NCBI RefSeq assembly: GCF_027533845.1
Contig: NZ_JAPZVN010000020.1
Coordinates: forward strand, 1 to 64,000
DNA length: 64,000 bases
Source of the DNA: Streptomyces sp. RPT161
GTDB lineage: Bacteria > Actinomycetota > Actinomycetes > Streptomycetales > Streptomycetaceae
Reading direction: 5' to 3'
The translations under genes and the position numbers were made by a program. Under the pieces are notes generated by a model. The model was given only the letters and a program-made list of their open reading frames with translations. It made no database searches and was not told the DNA's origin. Below are positions 1-9,147 of the stretch, piece by piece (positions within the stretch are counted from its first letter, which is position 1; every line of letters starts with the position of its first letter).

Positions 1-33
1 CCCCGCCACGGCGCCCGGTGCGATGATCCCCGG

Positions 34-543
34 ATGGTATACGGCATCCGGACAGCGGCCCCCGAAGAGTGGCGGCGGATCAAGGAACTTCGCCTCGCGG
101 CGCTGAGCGACCCGGTGGCGCGTCTCGCGTTCGCCTCGACCTACCAGTGCGAGGTGGCGCTGACCGACGAGGAGTGGCAGCGCCGTGCCCAGCAGAGCAC
201 CGGATTCGTGGCCGAGGACGGCAGCGGCCTCTGGGTCGGTTCGGCGACCGTGTTGATGGAGACCGGCACCGAGTATCCGACCCCGCAGACCCATGTCGTC
301 GGGATGTACGTACGGCCTGATGTGCGGGGGAGCGGTACCGCGGAGCGCCTGCTGCGGGCGGCCGTTGAGTGGTCATGGCGGCAGCGTGAGGTTGAGCGGG
401 TGCGGTTGTGGGTGACCGGTGCGAATCCGCGGGCGTTCGCCTTCTACACCCGGCTCGGGTTCAGCAAGACCGGCGTATCCGCGCCGCATCCACCGGACCC
501 GTCCATCACCGGGTACGAGATGGAGCTCGCGCGTCCGTACTGA
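34..543 (+). CDS. GNAT family N-acetyltransferase
   Basis: A 169-residue protein of the usual length for a single GNAT domain, which transfers an acetyl group from acetyl-CoA to an amine; the substrate cannot be told. The acetyl-CoA loop is visible at residues 93-106, where VRPDVRGSGTAERLL fits the R-x-x-G-x-G/A pattern after a beta strand. The C-terminal part (NPRAFAFYTRLGF) is the typical NxxAxxxYxxxGF end of the fold. The ATG start at 34 has only a weak ribosome binding site, and because the window begins 33 bases upstream an earlier start cannot be excluded. It ends 8 bases before the convergent end of the VirD4-like gene, so it is not part of that operon. Confidence 0.85.
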   Translation: MVYGIRTAAPEEWRRIKELRLAALSDPVARLAFASTYQCEVALTDEEWQRRAQQSTGFVAEDGSGLWVGSATVLMETGTEYPTPQTHVVGMYVRPDVRGSGTAERLLRAAVEWSWRQREVERVRLWVTGANPRAFAFYTRLGFSKTGVSAPHPPDPSITGYEMELARPY

Positions 544-551
544 CCGTTTGA

Positions 552-2114
552 CTAACGCCCCTCGCTGAGCCGGGAGTTGGCCGATCGCCAGATCGATTCG
601 GCCTCCTGGCGGGGCCAGCGGTGCCTGGCCTGCTCCTCGGAGCGGAGGACCGCGAGCACCGGGATCCCCGCCGCAGGCCCTTCGGCCATCAGGGCCGGGA
701 GTTCGGGGATCGGGGCGAGCGTCGCGATGTCATCGAGGACGCAGGTCATTGGTGGGTCGAGCCGACCGGGGGATGACCCTGCGGCCATGCGCCGGCCGTG
801 CTCGACCACGCTTGATACGAGTGCGGTGAGCAGGGGCATCGCACCCGGGTGGGCTCGCGGGTCCTCGCGCGGCTCACCCACTACATACAGCGTTCCCCGC
901 TCGTTCACAAACGATTCCAGATCGAGCCCATCAGCTCGTCCCGGGTTGCAAGCGTCCCTGATGTGAATGGAGTTGAGGCCGGACAGTGCCTGCTGGATGA
1001 GGCCCTGCGCGGTGTCCCGGCGCTCCGGATGGGCGTGCAGGGTAGCCTCCAGATCACCGCTCCAGCCGCTCGCCGCGTCCCGCGCGGTGCGCAGGATGCG
1101 CACCGGGTCGGCCGCACCGGAGCCGGACGCCCAGCGGTGCAGCTGCCGGAACGGCTGGCCGTCGACGGCGGCCGCGTGCAGCCAGCAGCGCAGCAGGGTT
1201 ACGGCGGCGTCGTTGGCGGTCACGTCGTGGGTGCGCAGCGGGGCCAGCAGCGCGCGGGCCCGGGACGCGGCGATGGCCGGGTCCTGGCAGCCGTGGTGCG
1301 GGGCCCAGCGCAACCGGCCCGGGGCGTCGACCAGGTGCTCGGGGTCGAAGAGATGGACCGGGCCGAGCTTCGCGCGGGCGCTGACAGTCTGCTGCCAGGT
1401 CTGGTCGTCGGCACAGGTGACGATCACCGGTCCCTCGGCGTCCAGGACGGTGGGCTCGATGACGCGCTTGCCCTTGTCGCTGCCGCGCGGACTGGCGAAC
1501 AGCACATGGCTGCCGACGAGTTGGCCGCCCGGCAACCGGTCCGCGTGATGCGCCACGGGCGCTGCTGGCGCCGTTGGCACCACAGGGACGGCAGGGGCCG
1601 GGGGTTCGGCCGGTACCGCCAACGGTACTTCGGCCGTGCGCACCGGCAACTCCCCGTCGTGCGGCACGGCTTCGACCGCGGGCTCGGGTGGTGCCGTCTC
1701 CGTGCGATTCTGCCGGGGCAGCGGGGTGGGGTGGGCGGCGGGCGGTGCGGCCCTCGTCTGCCTGGCCGCCGCCCGTACCGCGCGGTAGCGGGTCAGCGTG
1801 CCGATGACGAAGCCGGTCAGCACCAGCAGGACCAGCAGTTCGCCGATGAACACGCCCCAGAAGAGGCCGGGGCGGGGCAGGTCGGCGGTCGGGACCTGGG
1901 GCCAGGCGGCGGACATGTCCTTCGGCTCGCTGATGAGTTCGCGCATCGCCACCGGTGTACGGGTGAAGTGCAGGTCGTTCGGCCAGCGGCCGTGGGCGAT
2001 CAGCCCGCTCAGTCCGGTGCCGGTCCACACCAGGACGGTCACAGCCAGCAGGAAGCCGATGATGGCCACCAGCAGGCCGTCCGGAATGCCGCCCTCGCGG
2101 CGCTGCTGCGTCAT
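552..2114 (-). CDS. VirD4/TraG-like type IV coupling ATPase homologue with degenerate P-loop
   Basis: A membrane-anchored homologue of type IV coupling proteins, about 520 residues and last in the minus-strand T4SS-like operon. Two N-terminal membrane segments are visible (GLLVAIIGFLLAVTVLVW and ELLVLLVLTGFVIGTLTRY), then a proline/alanine-rich linker, then a cytoplasmic TraG/TraM-recognition-like domain. Where VirD4 proteins carry a Walker A, this one reads ASPRGSDKGKRVIEP, which lacks the G-x-x-x-x-G-K-S/T pattern. The Walker B-like stretch is TCVLDDIATLAPIPELP. ATP hydrolysis is therefore doubtful, although the fold and position support the family. I prefer the ATG at 2114, preceded by GGGTGAGG, over the GTG at 2138. 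Confidence 0.75.
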   Translation of the reverse strand: MTQQRREGGIPDGLLVAIIGFLLAVTVLVWTGTGLSGLIAHGRWPNDLHFTRTPVAMRELISEPKDMSAAWPQVPTADLPRPGLFWGVFIGELLVLLVLTGFVIGTLTRYRAVRAAARQTRAAPPAAHPTPLPRQNRTETAPPEPAVEAVPHDGELPVRTAEVPLAVPAEPPAPAVPVVPTAPAAPVAHHADRLPGGQLVGSHVLFASPRGSDKGKRVIEPTVLDAEGPVIVTCADDQTWQQTVSARAKLGPVHLFDPEHLVDAPGRLRWAPHHGCQDPAIAASRARALLAPLRTHDVTANDAAVTLLRCWLHAAAVDGQPFRQLHRWASGSGAADPVRILRTARDAASGWSGDLEATLHAHPERRDTAQGLIQQALSGLNSIHIRDACNPGRADGLDLESFVNERGTLYVVGEPREDPRAHPGAMPLLTALVSSVVEHGRRMAAGSSPGRLDPPMTCVLDDIATLAPIPELPALMAEGPAAGIPVLAVLRSEEQARHRWPRQEAESIWRSANSRLSEGR

Positions 2115-2179
2115 GCCCTCACCCGTTCGTGCCGTCACTCGTCACGCCACCGTGCCGCGGTTGGTGCCAGGGTCGCCGG

Positions 2180-3550
2180 TCAGGCCACCGCGTCGTCGGC
2201 GAGTTGCTTCTCCAGGTCGACCTCGGCCTTGGTGCGTTCCGCGGATGCCTCCGTCATCGCCCGGTCGGTGTAGACGAGGGGGCGTTCGGCCTCGGTGATG
2301 AGGTGCTTGACGACCTGTACGTTGCCGTTGACGTCCCACACCGCGATGCCGGGTGTCAGCGTGGGGATGATCTCCACCGCCCAGCGTGGCAGGCCCAGTA
2401 CGCGTCCGGTGGCGCGGGCCTCGTCGGCCTTCTGGGCGTAGATGGTGCGGGTGGACGCCATCTTGAGGATCGCCGCGGCCTCCCTGGCCGCCGCTCCGTC
2501 CACCACGTCGGACAGGTGGTGGACGACGGCGACGAACGACAGGCCGAGGCGGCGGCCGAACTTCAGCAGCCGCTGGAAGAGCTGGGCGACGAACGGGCTG
2601 TTGATGATGTGCCAGGCCTCCTCCACCAGGAAGATGCGCTTGACCCGGTCGGGCCTGATCCAGGTGTGTTCCAGCCAGACGCCGACGATCGCCATCAGGA
2701 TGGGCATGGCGATCGAGTTGCGGTCGATGTGCGACAGGTCGAAGACGATCAGCGGGGCGTCAAGGTCGATTCCCGCGGTCGTCGGACCGTCGAACATGCC
2801 GCGCAGGTCACCGTCGACCAGCCGGTCCAGCACCAGTGCCACGTCCAGGCCCCAGGCCCGTACGTCGTCTATGTCGACGTTCATCGACTCCGCCGACACC
2901 TCGGCGGGGTGGCGCAGCCGTTCCACGATGTCGGTGAGGATGGGCTGGCGTTCGGTGACCGACTCCACGGCGTGGGCGTGCGCGACCTTCAGCGCGAAGC
3001 CGGAGCGTTCGTCCAGGCCGCGACCCATCGCGACCTCGATGATCGTACGCAGCAGCGCCAGCTGGCCGGTCGTGGTGATCGACGGGTCCAGGGGGTTGAG
3101 CTTGATGCCGCCGTCGAGCGCGGACATGGGGTCGAGGCGGATGGGTGTTATCCCCAACTGCTGTGCGATGAGGTTCCATTCGCCGACCCCGTCCTCGCCC
3201 TGCGCGTCCAGTACGACCACCTGCCGGTCGCGGAACCGCAGTTGACGCAGTACGTAGGTCTTCTCCAGCGCCGACTTGCCGTTGCCCGACTCGCCCAGTA
3301 CCAGCCAGTGCGGGGCGGGGAGTTGCTGGCCGTAGAGCTGGAACGGGTCGTAGATGTAACCCTTGCCGGAGTACACCTCGCGGCCGATGATCACGCCGGA
3401 GTCGCCGAGGCCGGGCGCGGCGGTCGGCAGGTAGACGGCCTGGGCCTGGCCGGTGGAGGTACGCACCGGCAGTCGGGTGGTCTCCACCCTGCCGAAGAGG
3501 AAGCTGGTGAAGGCGTCGGTGATGACGGAGATCGGATCCAGCATGGCCAT
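2180..3550 (-). CDS. VirB4/TraC-like T4SS ATPase
   Basis: A 456-residue ATPase of the VirB4/TraC/TrbE superfamily, which energises type IV secretion channels from the cytoplasmic face of the membrane. The Walker A is intact (LGESGNGKSALEK, near residue 85) and the Walker B region reads RIFLVEEAWHII, the LxEEAW form common in VirB4 proteins. A C-terminal helicase-like section (FGRRLGLSFVAVVHHLSDV) follows. It corresponds to the C-terminal motor half of classical VirB4 proteins (about 800 residues). The upstream SCO6880-like protein probably supplies the missing N-terminal part. The ATG start has GGAGAG 6 bases upstream. It lies 61 bases after the preceding gene in the same operon. Confidence 0.8.
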   Translation of the reverse strand: MAMLDPISVITDAFTSFLFGRVETTRLPVRTSTGQAQAVYLPTAAPGLGDSGVIIGREVYSGKGYIYDPFQLYGQQLPAPHWLVLGESGNGKSALEKTYVLRQLRFRDRQVVVLDAQGEDGVGEWNLIAQQLGITPIRLDPMSALDGGIKLNPLDPSITTTGQLALLRTIIEVAMGRGLDERSGFALKVAHAHAVESVTERQPILTDIVERLRHPAEVSAESMNVDIDDVRAWGLDVALVLDRLVDGDLRGMFDGPTTAGIDLDAPLIVFDLSHIDRNSIAMPILMAIVGVWLEHTWIRPDRVKRIFLVEEAWHIINSPFVAQLFQRLLKFGRRLGLSFVAVVHHLSDVVDGAAAREAAAILKMASTRTIYAQKADEARATGRVLGLPRWAVEIIPTLTPGIAVWDVNGNVQVVKHLITEAERPLVYTDRAMTEASAERTKAEVDLEKQLADDAVA

Positions 3551-3611
3551 GACGCGCTCTCCTTACCGACTGCCGGTGGGACGGCTGGTGCTGTGCATGG
3601 TGGCCATCCCC

Positions 3612-5138
3612 TCAGCGGCGGATGCCGGTCGCGAACGGCAGGGTGTTGACGAAGGCCCGGTGGTGCTCGCGGTCGCACCACTCCAGTTTGAGATAGCTCT
3701 TTCCGGCGGAGGCGCGGATGGTGCGCTTGTCGCGGGCCAACTCCTCGGGAGAGCGGGCGGAGACGGTGATGTAGCCGACCAGGTTCACTCCGGCGGCGCC
3801 CGCGGCGAGGTCCTCGCCGCGTTGGTCGACCCGGGTGTGGTGTGCGACGTCGCGAGGGTCGACGACCCGGTTCATCTTGGCGGCGCGGCTGGCCTCCGCG
3901 TCGTCGTTGGTCTTCTCGGTGAGCATCCGCTCGATCGCCACGTCGGTGGGCTCCAGGTCCATGGTGACGGCGACGGTACGGATCACGTCCGGGGTGTGGA
4001 CCAGCAGCGGGGCGAGGAAGTTGACGCCGACCGGGGTCAGCGGCCACTCCTTGACCCAGGCGGTGGCGTGGCACCAGGGCGCCCTCGTGGTCGACTCGCG
4101 GGTCTTGGCCTGAAGGTAGGTGGGCTGCGTGGCGTCGAGTTCGGCGGGCCAGGCGTTGCGGCGGGTCATCGCCTGGATGTGGTCGATGGGGTGGTCCGGG
4201 TCGTACATCGAGTGCAGCAGCGAGGCGAGCCTGGCCTGGCCGAGTGGTTGGCGAACCCGGATGTCGGCCTCGGTGAGGCGGGCGCAGATGTCGTTGAGTT
4301 CGCGGGCCATGACGATGGCCAGGCCCTCGTCCCGGGTGTGTCCGGTGGCCTTGGCCATGGCCTGCGCCTCGGCGGCAAGGTCCCGGGTGTAGTGCATGCA
4401 GGCGACCAGGTAGGCGCGGTGCTGCTCGGACGAGGTGGAGACCATCGACTGCAACTGGTCGTACGAACCGCGCAGCCAGGCCGGGGAGTTGTCGTCCCCG
4501 CGCTGGGCGACGTCCTTGGCGTGCGCGTCGGGGTCGGCGGGCAGCGTACGGGCCAGCATCTGCAGCCGGGTCACGAAGCCGTCGCCGTTGGCGACGTGCT
4601 TGAGCAGTGTGCCGAAGCGCTCGACCAGCGCCTCCTGGTCCTCGCTGTCGCGCAGTCCGACGCCGGGGCCCTCGATCTCGATGGCGGCGGTGACGGTGCG
4701 CCGGTCGAGGTGGAGCAGTACCGCGATCTCGTCCGGCCCGAACGGCGCGGCGAGCCAGTGGACCTGGCCGATGCCGGGCGGCGGGCCGACCTCCACCTCC
4801 CGGCCGTCCAGCCGGGTGCCCGCCTCGGAGGCGGCCGAGCGGTAGGTGGCGCCGCGCCGCAGGGTGCGGCGGTAGCTGCGGTTGATCTCGAACCAGCGGT
4901 AGAAGGTGCGGCCCCGGTACGGCATGAAGACCGCGGCGAAGGCCATGAGCGGGAAGCCGATCAGCCCGGCGATGCGCAGCGGCAGGATGGTGACGGCCAG
5001 TCCCCACACCATGCCGATGAACGCCCCGATGACCAGCAGAGTGATCTCGCCGGTGTCGCGGTTCTTGCCGACGATGGCGTTCGGGCGCGCTTTGCCGATG
5101 AGGTAGGTGCGGCGCTGCGCGATCGGCTGGGTCGTCAC
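3612..5138 (-). CDS. SCO6880-family membrane protein (PrgI/VirB3-VirB4-N-like)
   Basis: A 508-residue protein of the SCO6880 type, found in Streptomyces T4SS-like loci. Two closely spaced N-terminal membrane segments (LLVIGAFIGMVWGLAVTI and IAGLIGFPLMAFAAVFM) followed by PYRGRTFYRWFEINRSYRR resemble a PrgI/VirB3-like inner-membrane module. The remaining 430 residues are soluble, rich in Arg, Glu and Ala, and have no nucleotide-binding motif. I infer a structural partner of the neighbouring VirB4-like motor, perhaps the split-off N-terminal portion of that ATPase. The GTG start overlaps the stop of the TrbL-like gene by 4 bases (GTGA), implying translational coupling, with GGAGGGG upstream. 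Confidence 0.7.
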   Translation of the reverse strand: MTTQPIAQRRTYLIGKARPNAIVGKNRDTGEITLLVIGAFIGMVWGLAVTILPLRIAGLIGFPLMAFAAVFMPYRGRTFYRWFEINRSYRRTLRRGATYRSAASEAGTRLDGREVEVGPPPGIGQVHWLAAPFGPDEIAVLLHLDRRTVTAAIEIEGPGVGLRDSEDQEALVERFGTLLKHVANGDGFVTRLQMLARTLPADPDAHAKDVAQRGDDNSPAWLRGSYDQLQSMVSTSSEQHRAYLVACMHYTRDLAAEAQAMAKATGHTRDEGLAIVMARELNDICARLTEADIRVRQPLGQARLASLLHSMYDPDHPIDHIQAMTRRNAWPAELDATQPTYLQAKTRESTTRAPWCHATAWVKEWPLTPVGVNFLAPLLVHTPDVIRTVAVTMDLEPTDVAIERMLTEKTNDDAEASRAAKMNRVVDPRDVAHHTRVDQRGEDLAAGAAGVNLVGYITVSARSPEELARDKRTIRASAGKSYLKLEWCDREHHRAFVNTLPFATGIRR

Positions 5139-6439
5139 GACCGGTCCCCTCCGTTCTTAACGTCTGACGTGCGTGGTGCGGGAGGCGAGGGGGCGCGGCC
5201 GGGCGCCGGGGCCGGAGGGGTGGCCGGGGTGTTGCCGCCGCGGGTGCTGTGGGCGGCGATGCCGCCGGAGACGGCGCCGGCTGGCTGGGTGCCGCCGGAC
5301 GCGGTCTGCTCCTGGGGGACGCCGCGGGTGCTGTGGGTCTTGATGCCCTGCTTGACCAGGGCGGCGGGCGAGGAGATGAGGGCGGCGGCCGGGTTGCCGG
5401 CGGCCTTGTGGTCGCCGCGCAGCTTGACCACGTCGTCGCCGAAGCCCGGTACGAAGCGGTAGATCATCGCGCTGGCGAAGATGGCCAGGAAGATGATGGC
5501 GAGGCCGGAGACCACGGCGGAGAACGACGTCGGGCCGCCGGACCCGGACAGCGCTCCGGCGAGGCCGAGGACGACCACGATGACCGGCTTCACCAGGATC
5601 ACCGCGATCATGACTCCGGCCCAGCGGCGTACGTGGTGCCACATGTTCTTGTCGACCAGGCCCGCGTAGACGGCGGTGCCCAGCAGCGCGCCGACATAGA
5701 GGAGGGCGGCGCGAATGACGAGTTCCATCCACAGCACGCCCGCGGCGACCACCGAGACGAGGGAGACGACGATCAGCATGATTGGGCCGCCGCCGATGCT
5801 GTTGCCCTTCTTGAGCGCGTCCGAGAACGCGCCGAAGAACACGTCGCTGTGGGCGCCGGTACCCGAGCCGATGACCTGTGTGACGGCGTCCACGGCGGAG
5901 ACGACGGTGTAGAGGACCAGCGGGGTGAAGGCGGAGGCGAGCACGGTGAGCCACAGGAAGCCGACGGCCTCGCTCAGCGCCTCGGTGAGCGGTACGCCGC
6001 GCACCGCGCGCTTGGCGACGGCGAGCAGCCACAGCACGAGCGTGAGGATCGTGGAGGCGGCGAAGACGACGGCGTACTGGCGCAGGAAGGTGGGGTTGGT
6101 GAAGTCCACCTGGGAGGTGGAGGTGATCTGGTGGCTGAGCTTCTCCACGATCCACGAGGCGGCGTCGGCACAGCCCTTGGCCAGCGAGGAGAGGGGGTCG
6201 AGGGTGGAGGTGAGGCTGGGGGCGCTGGGTCCGGTGTTCCCCGTGCCGCCCTGGCAGTAGGCGCTCACGGGACCGGCGTTGACGCAGCCGGTGCTGGGGC
6301 TCGGCGAGACCGAGGGGGACCCGGACGGCTTCGGCGTCGGCGCAGCCCACGCGCGCGTCGCGAGCAGTACCAGCCCGGCCTGGACGGCCGCCAACGCTCC
6401 GACCCGCCCGGCGATGCGGTAACGCGGCCTACCTGGCAT
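5135..6439 (-). CDS. TrbL/VirB6-like polytopic T4SS membrane protein
   Basis: A 434-residue protein with an N-terminal signal-like segment ending near ARAWA (residue 32), a Pro/Ser-rich stretch, then five or six hydrophobic helices (examples FLWLTVLASAFTPLVLYTVV and MIYRFVPGFGDDVVKLRG at the end of the last), and a hydrophilic Gly/Ala/Pro-rich tail of about 90 residues. This matches TrbL/VirB6-type inner-membrane channel components of T4SS. The ATG has a clear GGAGGG site 7 bases upstream. The gene overlaps the VirB8-like gene by 11 bases and the SCO6880-like gene by 4, so the locus is a tightly coupled operon. The tail repeats a G-[IV]-x-x-H-S-T-R-G element twice. Confidence 0.75.
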   Translation of the reverse strand: MPGRPRYRIAGRVGALAAVQAGLVLLATRAWAAPTPKPSGSPSVSPSPSTGCVNAGPVSAYCQGGTGNTGPSAPSLTSTLDPLSSLAKGCADAASWIVEKLSHQITSTSQVDFTNPTFLRQYAVVFAASTILTLVLWLLAVAKRAVRGVPLTEALSEAVGFLWLTVLASAFTPLVLYTVVSAVDAVTQVIGSGTGAHSDVFFGAFSDALKKGNSIGGGPIMLIVVSLVSVVAAGVLWMELVIRAALLYVGALLGTAVYAGLVDKNMWHHVRRWAGVMIAVILVKPVIVVVLGLAGALSGSGGPTSFSAVVSGLAIIFLAIFASAMIYRFVPGFGDDVVKLRGDHKAAGNPAAALISSPAALVKQGIKTHSTRGVPQEQTASGGTQPAGAVSGGIAAHSTRGGNTPATPPAPAPGRAPSPPAPRTSDVKNGGDRS

Positions 6440-7256
6440 AGGTGAACCCTCCGTACTGCGAGACCGCCTTGGCGATGTCGGCCGCGGTGGCCGCGGTGTC
6501 GTCGCCGGGGACGGGAGCCGGGCCGTTCTTCTGCGAGTCGCTGGCCACCTTCCAGTCGGAGCCCGTCCACACCAGGTTGAAGGTCCAGGTCATCCAGTCG
6601 GTGTGGACCGGGTCGGTGGAGCTGTTTCCGGCCATGCCGATCAGGCCGGTGTACCAGACGGAGACGGTGGCGGTGTCCGTGCCGTACTGCTCGACCTTGG
6701 TGCCCACGGGAATGGTGCGGGAGATGAAGGTCATCCCGGACGGCGGGTTGCCGTTGGCGTCGAGCCCCAGCTTGCTGAGGAAGTCCTTGGAGTATGCCTG
6801 GTCCTGAGTCGGCTTCAGCTTGGCGGCGGCGTCGGCGGTGTACACCGCGTCGACGACGGCGTGCCGGGTGTTCGTCTTGAACATCCCGTCACCTCCCAGC
6901 GCCACCGCGTAGTTCGCGGCGGCGGACTGGGCGCCCTGTTGGGTCTTCGGGAAGCCGGTGGCGATGCCCGACGTGTTGCCGCTCACCGGCCGTACTCCGG
7001 TGGGCGCGGTGGGGGCGGCCTGGCCACCGCCCTTGGCGCCGTCGCTCCCGTTGCCCGTGCCGCCGCCCGACGACCCCCTCGTGGCGAACGCCAGTGCCGC
7101 GATGAGGAGCACGACCACGCCGACGACGGTCACCATTGTCCGTGAGGTGCGGACGGGTCGGCGGCCCGCCGCCAGGGCGGCGGACTCGCCCTCCGGCAGC
7201 CGGGTCCGGGTGGTGGTGGCGTCGTCAGGGTCGTGGTGGCTCGGATGAGTGGGCAT
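6429..7256 (-). CDS. VirB8/TcpC-like single-pass T4SS protein
   Basis: A bitopic protein of about 275 residues: a short cytoplasmic tail, one membrane helix (TMVTVVGVVVLLIAALAFAT), a Gly/Ser/Pro-rich linker and an extracytoplasmic domain of about 190 residues. Topology and operon position match VirB8/TcpC-type assembly proteins, whose NTF2-like domain sits outside the membrane. I infer the family from architecture because no short diagnostic motif exists. The C-terminal half (WMTWTFNLVWTGSDWKVAS) has the beta-strand pattern of an NTF2-like fold. Start choice is uncertain: ATG at 7256 or GTG at 7262, both with weak ribosome binding sites. Confidence 0.6.
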   Translation of the reverse strand: MPTHPSHHDPDDATTTRTRLPEGESAALAAGRRPVRTSRTMVTVVGVVVLLIAALAFATRGSSGGGTGNGSDGAKGGGQAAPTAPTGVRPVSGNTSGIATGFPKTQQGAQSAAANYAVALGGDGMFKTNTRHAVVDAVYTADAAAKLKPTQDQAYSKDFLSKLGLDANGNPPSGMTFISRTIPVGTKVEQYGTDTATVSVWYTGLIGMAGNSSTDPVHTDWMTWTFNLVWTGSDWKVASDSQKNGPAPVPGDDTAATAADIAKAVSQYGGFTYAR

Positions 7257-7338
7257 CAGCACGCAGCCTAGATGGGGGATTGGGGGCCGGGGACGGGCCC
7301 TTCGGGGGCGTACGTAGGCGTTGGGGGCGCGGGTGCGG

Positions 7339-7647
7339 CTAGACCGCCATCCCGTACACGATCGTGAACAGGGTGCCGAGCGAGCCGATGATGAACACGC
7401 CGGTCAGCCCGGCGATGATCAGACCCTTACCCTGCTCGGCGCTGAACGTATCGCGTAGCGCCGTGGCGCCGATGCGTTGTTTGGCCGCGCCCCAGATGGC
7501 GATCGCCAGGCAGAGCAGGATGGCCACCGCCATCACGACCTCGACCATCACCCGTGCCTCGTTCCCGAGGTTGCCGAAGGGACCCCAGTTTGGTGCGATC
7601 CCGCCGATGATGGTGTTGATGTCGCCTTTGCCGGCTGCCAGGAACAT
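7339..7647 (-). CDS. Small two-helix membrane protein, VirB2/TrbC pilin-like
   Basis: A protein of about 102 residues with two strongly hydrophobic helices (VEVVMAVAILLCLAIAIWGAA and LIIAGLTGVFIIGSLGTLF) separated by a short polar loop. That architecture is shared with VirB2/TrbC pilin subunits and small T4SS channel proteins. It is the first gene of the minus-strand T4SS-like operon, 82 bases ahead of the VirB8-like gene. No typical cleavable signal peptide is obvious, so it may be a channel subunit rather than a true pilin. I prefer ATG 7647, which has GGTGAG upstream, over ATG 7668. Confidence 0.6.
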   Translation of the reverse strand: MFLAAGKGDINTIIGGIAPNWGPFGNLGNEARVMVEVVMAVAILLCLAIAIWGAAKQRIGATALRDTFSAEQGKGLIIAGLTGVFIIGSLGTLFTIVYGMAV

Positions 7648-7926
7648 GGATAACTCACCGCCCCGCATGATCAGTTGGGACCCTTGCGGAGGCGCAAGGA
7701 TCCAGACTCTATATTGGCCGACAATGTCGCCAGTGGATGTCGACTGAGCGACTTTCTCGGCGGATTCCCCGTGTGATTCGCGACTTGACGGTCACACTGG
7801 GGCCCAGGCCGGTGTCCGACGGGGCCCCGGGCCTACTGTGAAGCCTACGGTAGTCATTACTGTGTGTATCACGGTAAGTAGCTCAGAGCAACGAACCGGC
7901 ATGTGGGGCGAGGGAGGGACGCCGTC

Positions 7927-8943
7927 TTGGGCGGGACAGTGCGCAAGACCTGGCTCATCGTCACCATCGCCGTCGGGGTGTGCTTTTCGTTCCTCGCGCT
8001 GCTGGTCATCGGTACCTATTCGGCCGCCGCGTCGCTGCTCGGCGGTGGCGGCGCGGTCGGTCTCGCGCCGGGCGCGGTGCCCGCGGCGTACCAGCCGCTG
8101 GTGGAGCGGTACGGCACGATGTGTCCCGCCATCAGTCCGCCTTTGCTGGCCGCCCAGTTGTACACCGAAAGCGGCTGGAACCCCAACGCGCGCAGCGGTG
8201 TCGGGGCCGAGGGTATCGCCCAGTTCATGCCCGACACCTGGGCCACCCACGGCATCGACGCCAAGGGCGACGGCAAGCCCGACGTGTGGGATCCGGCCGA
8301 CGCGATCCCGTCGGCCGCCGCGTACGACTGCCAACTCGCCCAGGACGTCAAGGGCGTGCCGGGTGACAACACCGACAACATGCTGGCCGCCTACAACGCG
8401 GGCGCCTATGCGGTCATCGCGGCCCAGGGCATCCCGGCGTACGCCGAGACCCGGGACTACGTGAAGTCGATCCGCACCCTGGCGCAGAGCTTCTCGGCGC
8501 CGGTCGGCCGGGTCCCGCCCACGCAGCAGGCGGCCGGTGCGATCGAGTTCGCCCAGTCGAAGCTGGGCACGCCGTACCTGTGGGGCGGTACCGGGACGGC
8601 CGCGGACAGCGGGCGGTTCGACTGCTCGGGGTTGACGCAGGCTGCCTACCACTCGGTGGGGATCGAGCTGCCGCGGGTGGCCAACGACCAGTGGAACGCC
8701 GGTCCACATCCCGGTCGTGATGAACTCCTGCCGGGCGATCTGGTGTTCTTCGCCACCGATCTGACGGACCCGCGCAGCATCCATCACGTGGGGATCTACG
8801 TCGGCGGCGGCTATATGATCGATGCTCCGCACACAGGGGCGAGCATCCGGTTCGACCCGATCGACGTACCGGACTACATCGGCGCGACACGGGTGACGCA
8901 GGCCGGGGCGCAGGCCCTGCCATCGCCGTCGGCGTCGCACTGA
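7927..8943 (+). CDS. Bifunctional lytic transglycosylase / NlpC-P60 (C40) wall hydrolase
   Basis: A two-domain cell-wall hydrolase of about 338 residues, of the type that opens peptidoglycan for T4SS channels. After an N-terminal membrane anchor or signal (WLIVTIAVGVCFSFLALLV) comes an SLT domain with the catalytic glutamate in YTESGWNPNARSG (about residue 81) and GIAQFMPDTW. A C40 peptidase domain follows, with catalytic Cys in FDCSGLTQAAYH (about 233) and His in IHHVGIYVGGGY (about 287). The TTG at 7927 has GGAGGGA 7-8 bases upstream. GTG at 7903 or 7939 are alternatives. It is divergent from the T4SS-like operon, and the shared 280-base region presumably holds both promoters. Confidence 0.85.
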   Translation: MGGTVRKTWLIVTIAVGVCFSFLALLVIGTYSAAASLLGGGGAVGLAPGAVPAAYQPLVERYGTMCPAISPPLLAAQLYTESGWNPNARSGVGAEGIAQFMPDTWATHGIDAKGDGKPDVWDPADAIPSAAAYDCQLAQDVKGVPGDNTDNMLAAYNAGAYAVIAAQGIPAYAETRDYVKSIRTLAQSFSAPVGRVPPTQQAAGAIEFAQSKLGTPYLWGGTGTAADSGRFDCSGLTQAAYHSVGIELPRVANDQWNAGPHPGRDELLPGDLVFFATDLTDPRSIHHVGIYVGGGYMIDAPHTGASIRFDPIDVPDYIGATRVTQAGAQALPSPSASH

Positions 8944-9147
8944 CGGGGCGGTGGTCACCGGCGGTCAAGCCGTGGCCGCTGGTGGGCTCGCCGGGGTCTC
9001 CCTTGTATAACTTCCTGGTGATCTTCCGGTAAGGGCGGAACGCTTCCTGCCGTGTTGCCCGTTCAATGGAACGACGAACGAACTGTGCCGACAACGGGGG
9101 TTGGTGCGCGACCGGCGATCGGTTACTAGGCGGAGGGGCGGCTCACC

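Noticed and set aside
552..8943. Integrative conjugative element
   Set aside because: No integrase, excisionase, att-like direct repeats, relaxase or tRNA gene was seen, and codon use looks like that of the core neighbours.
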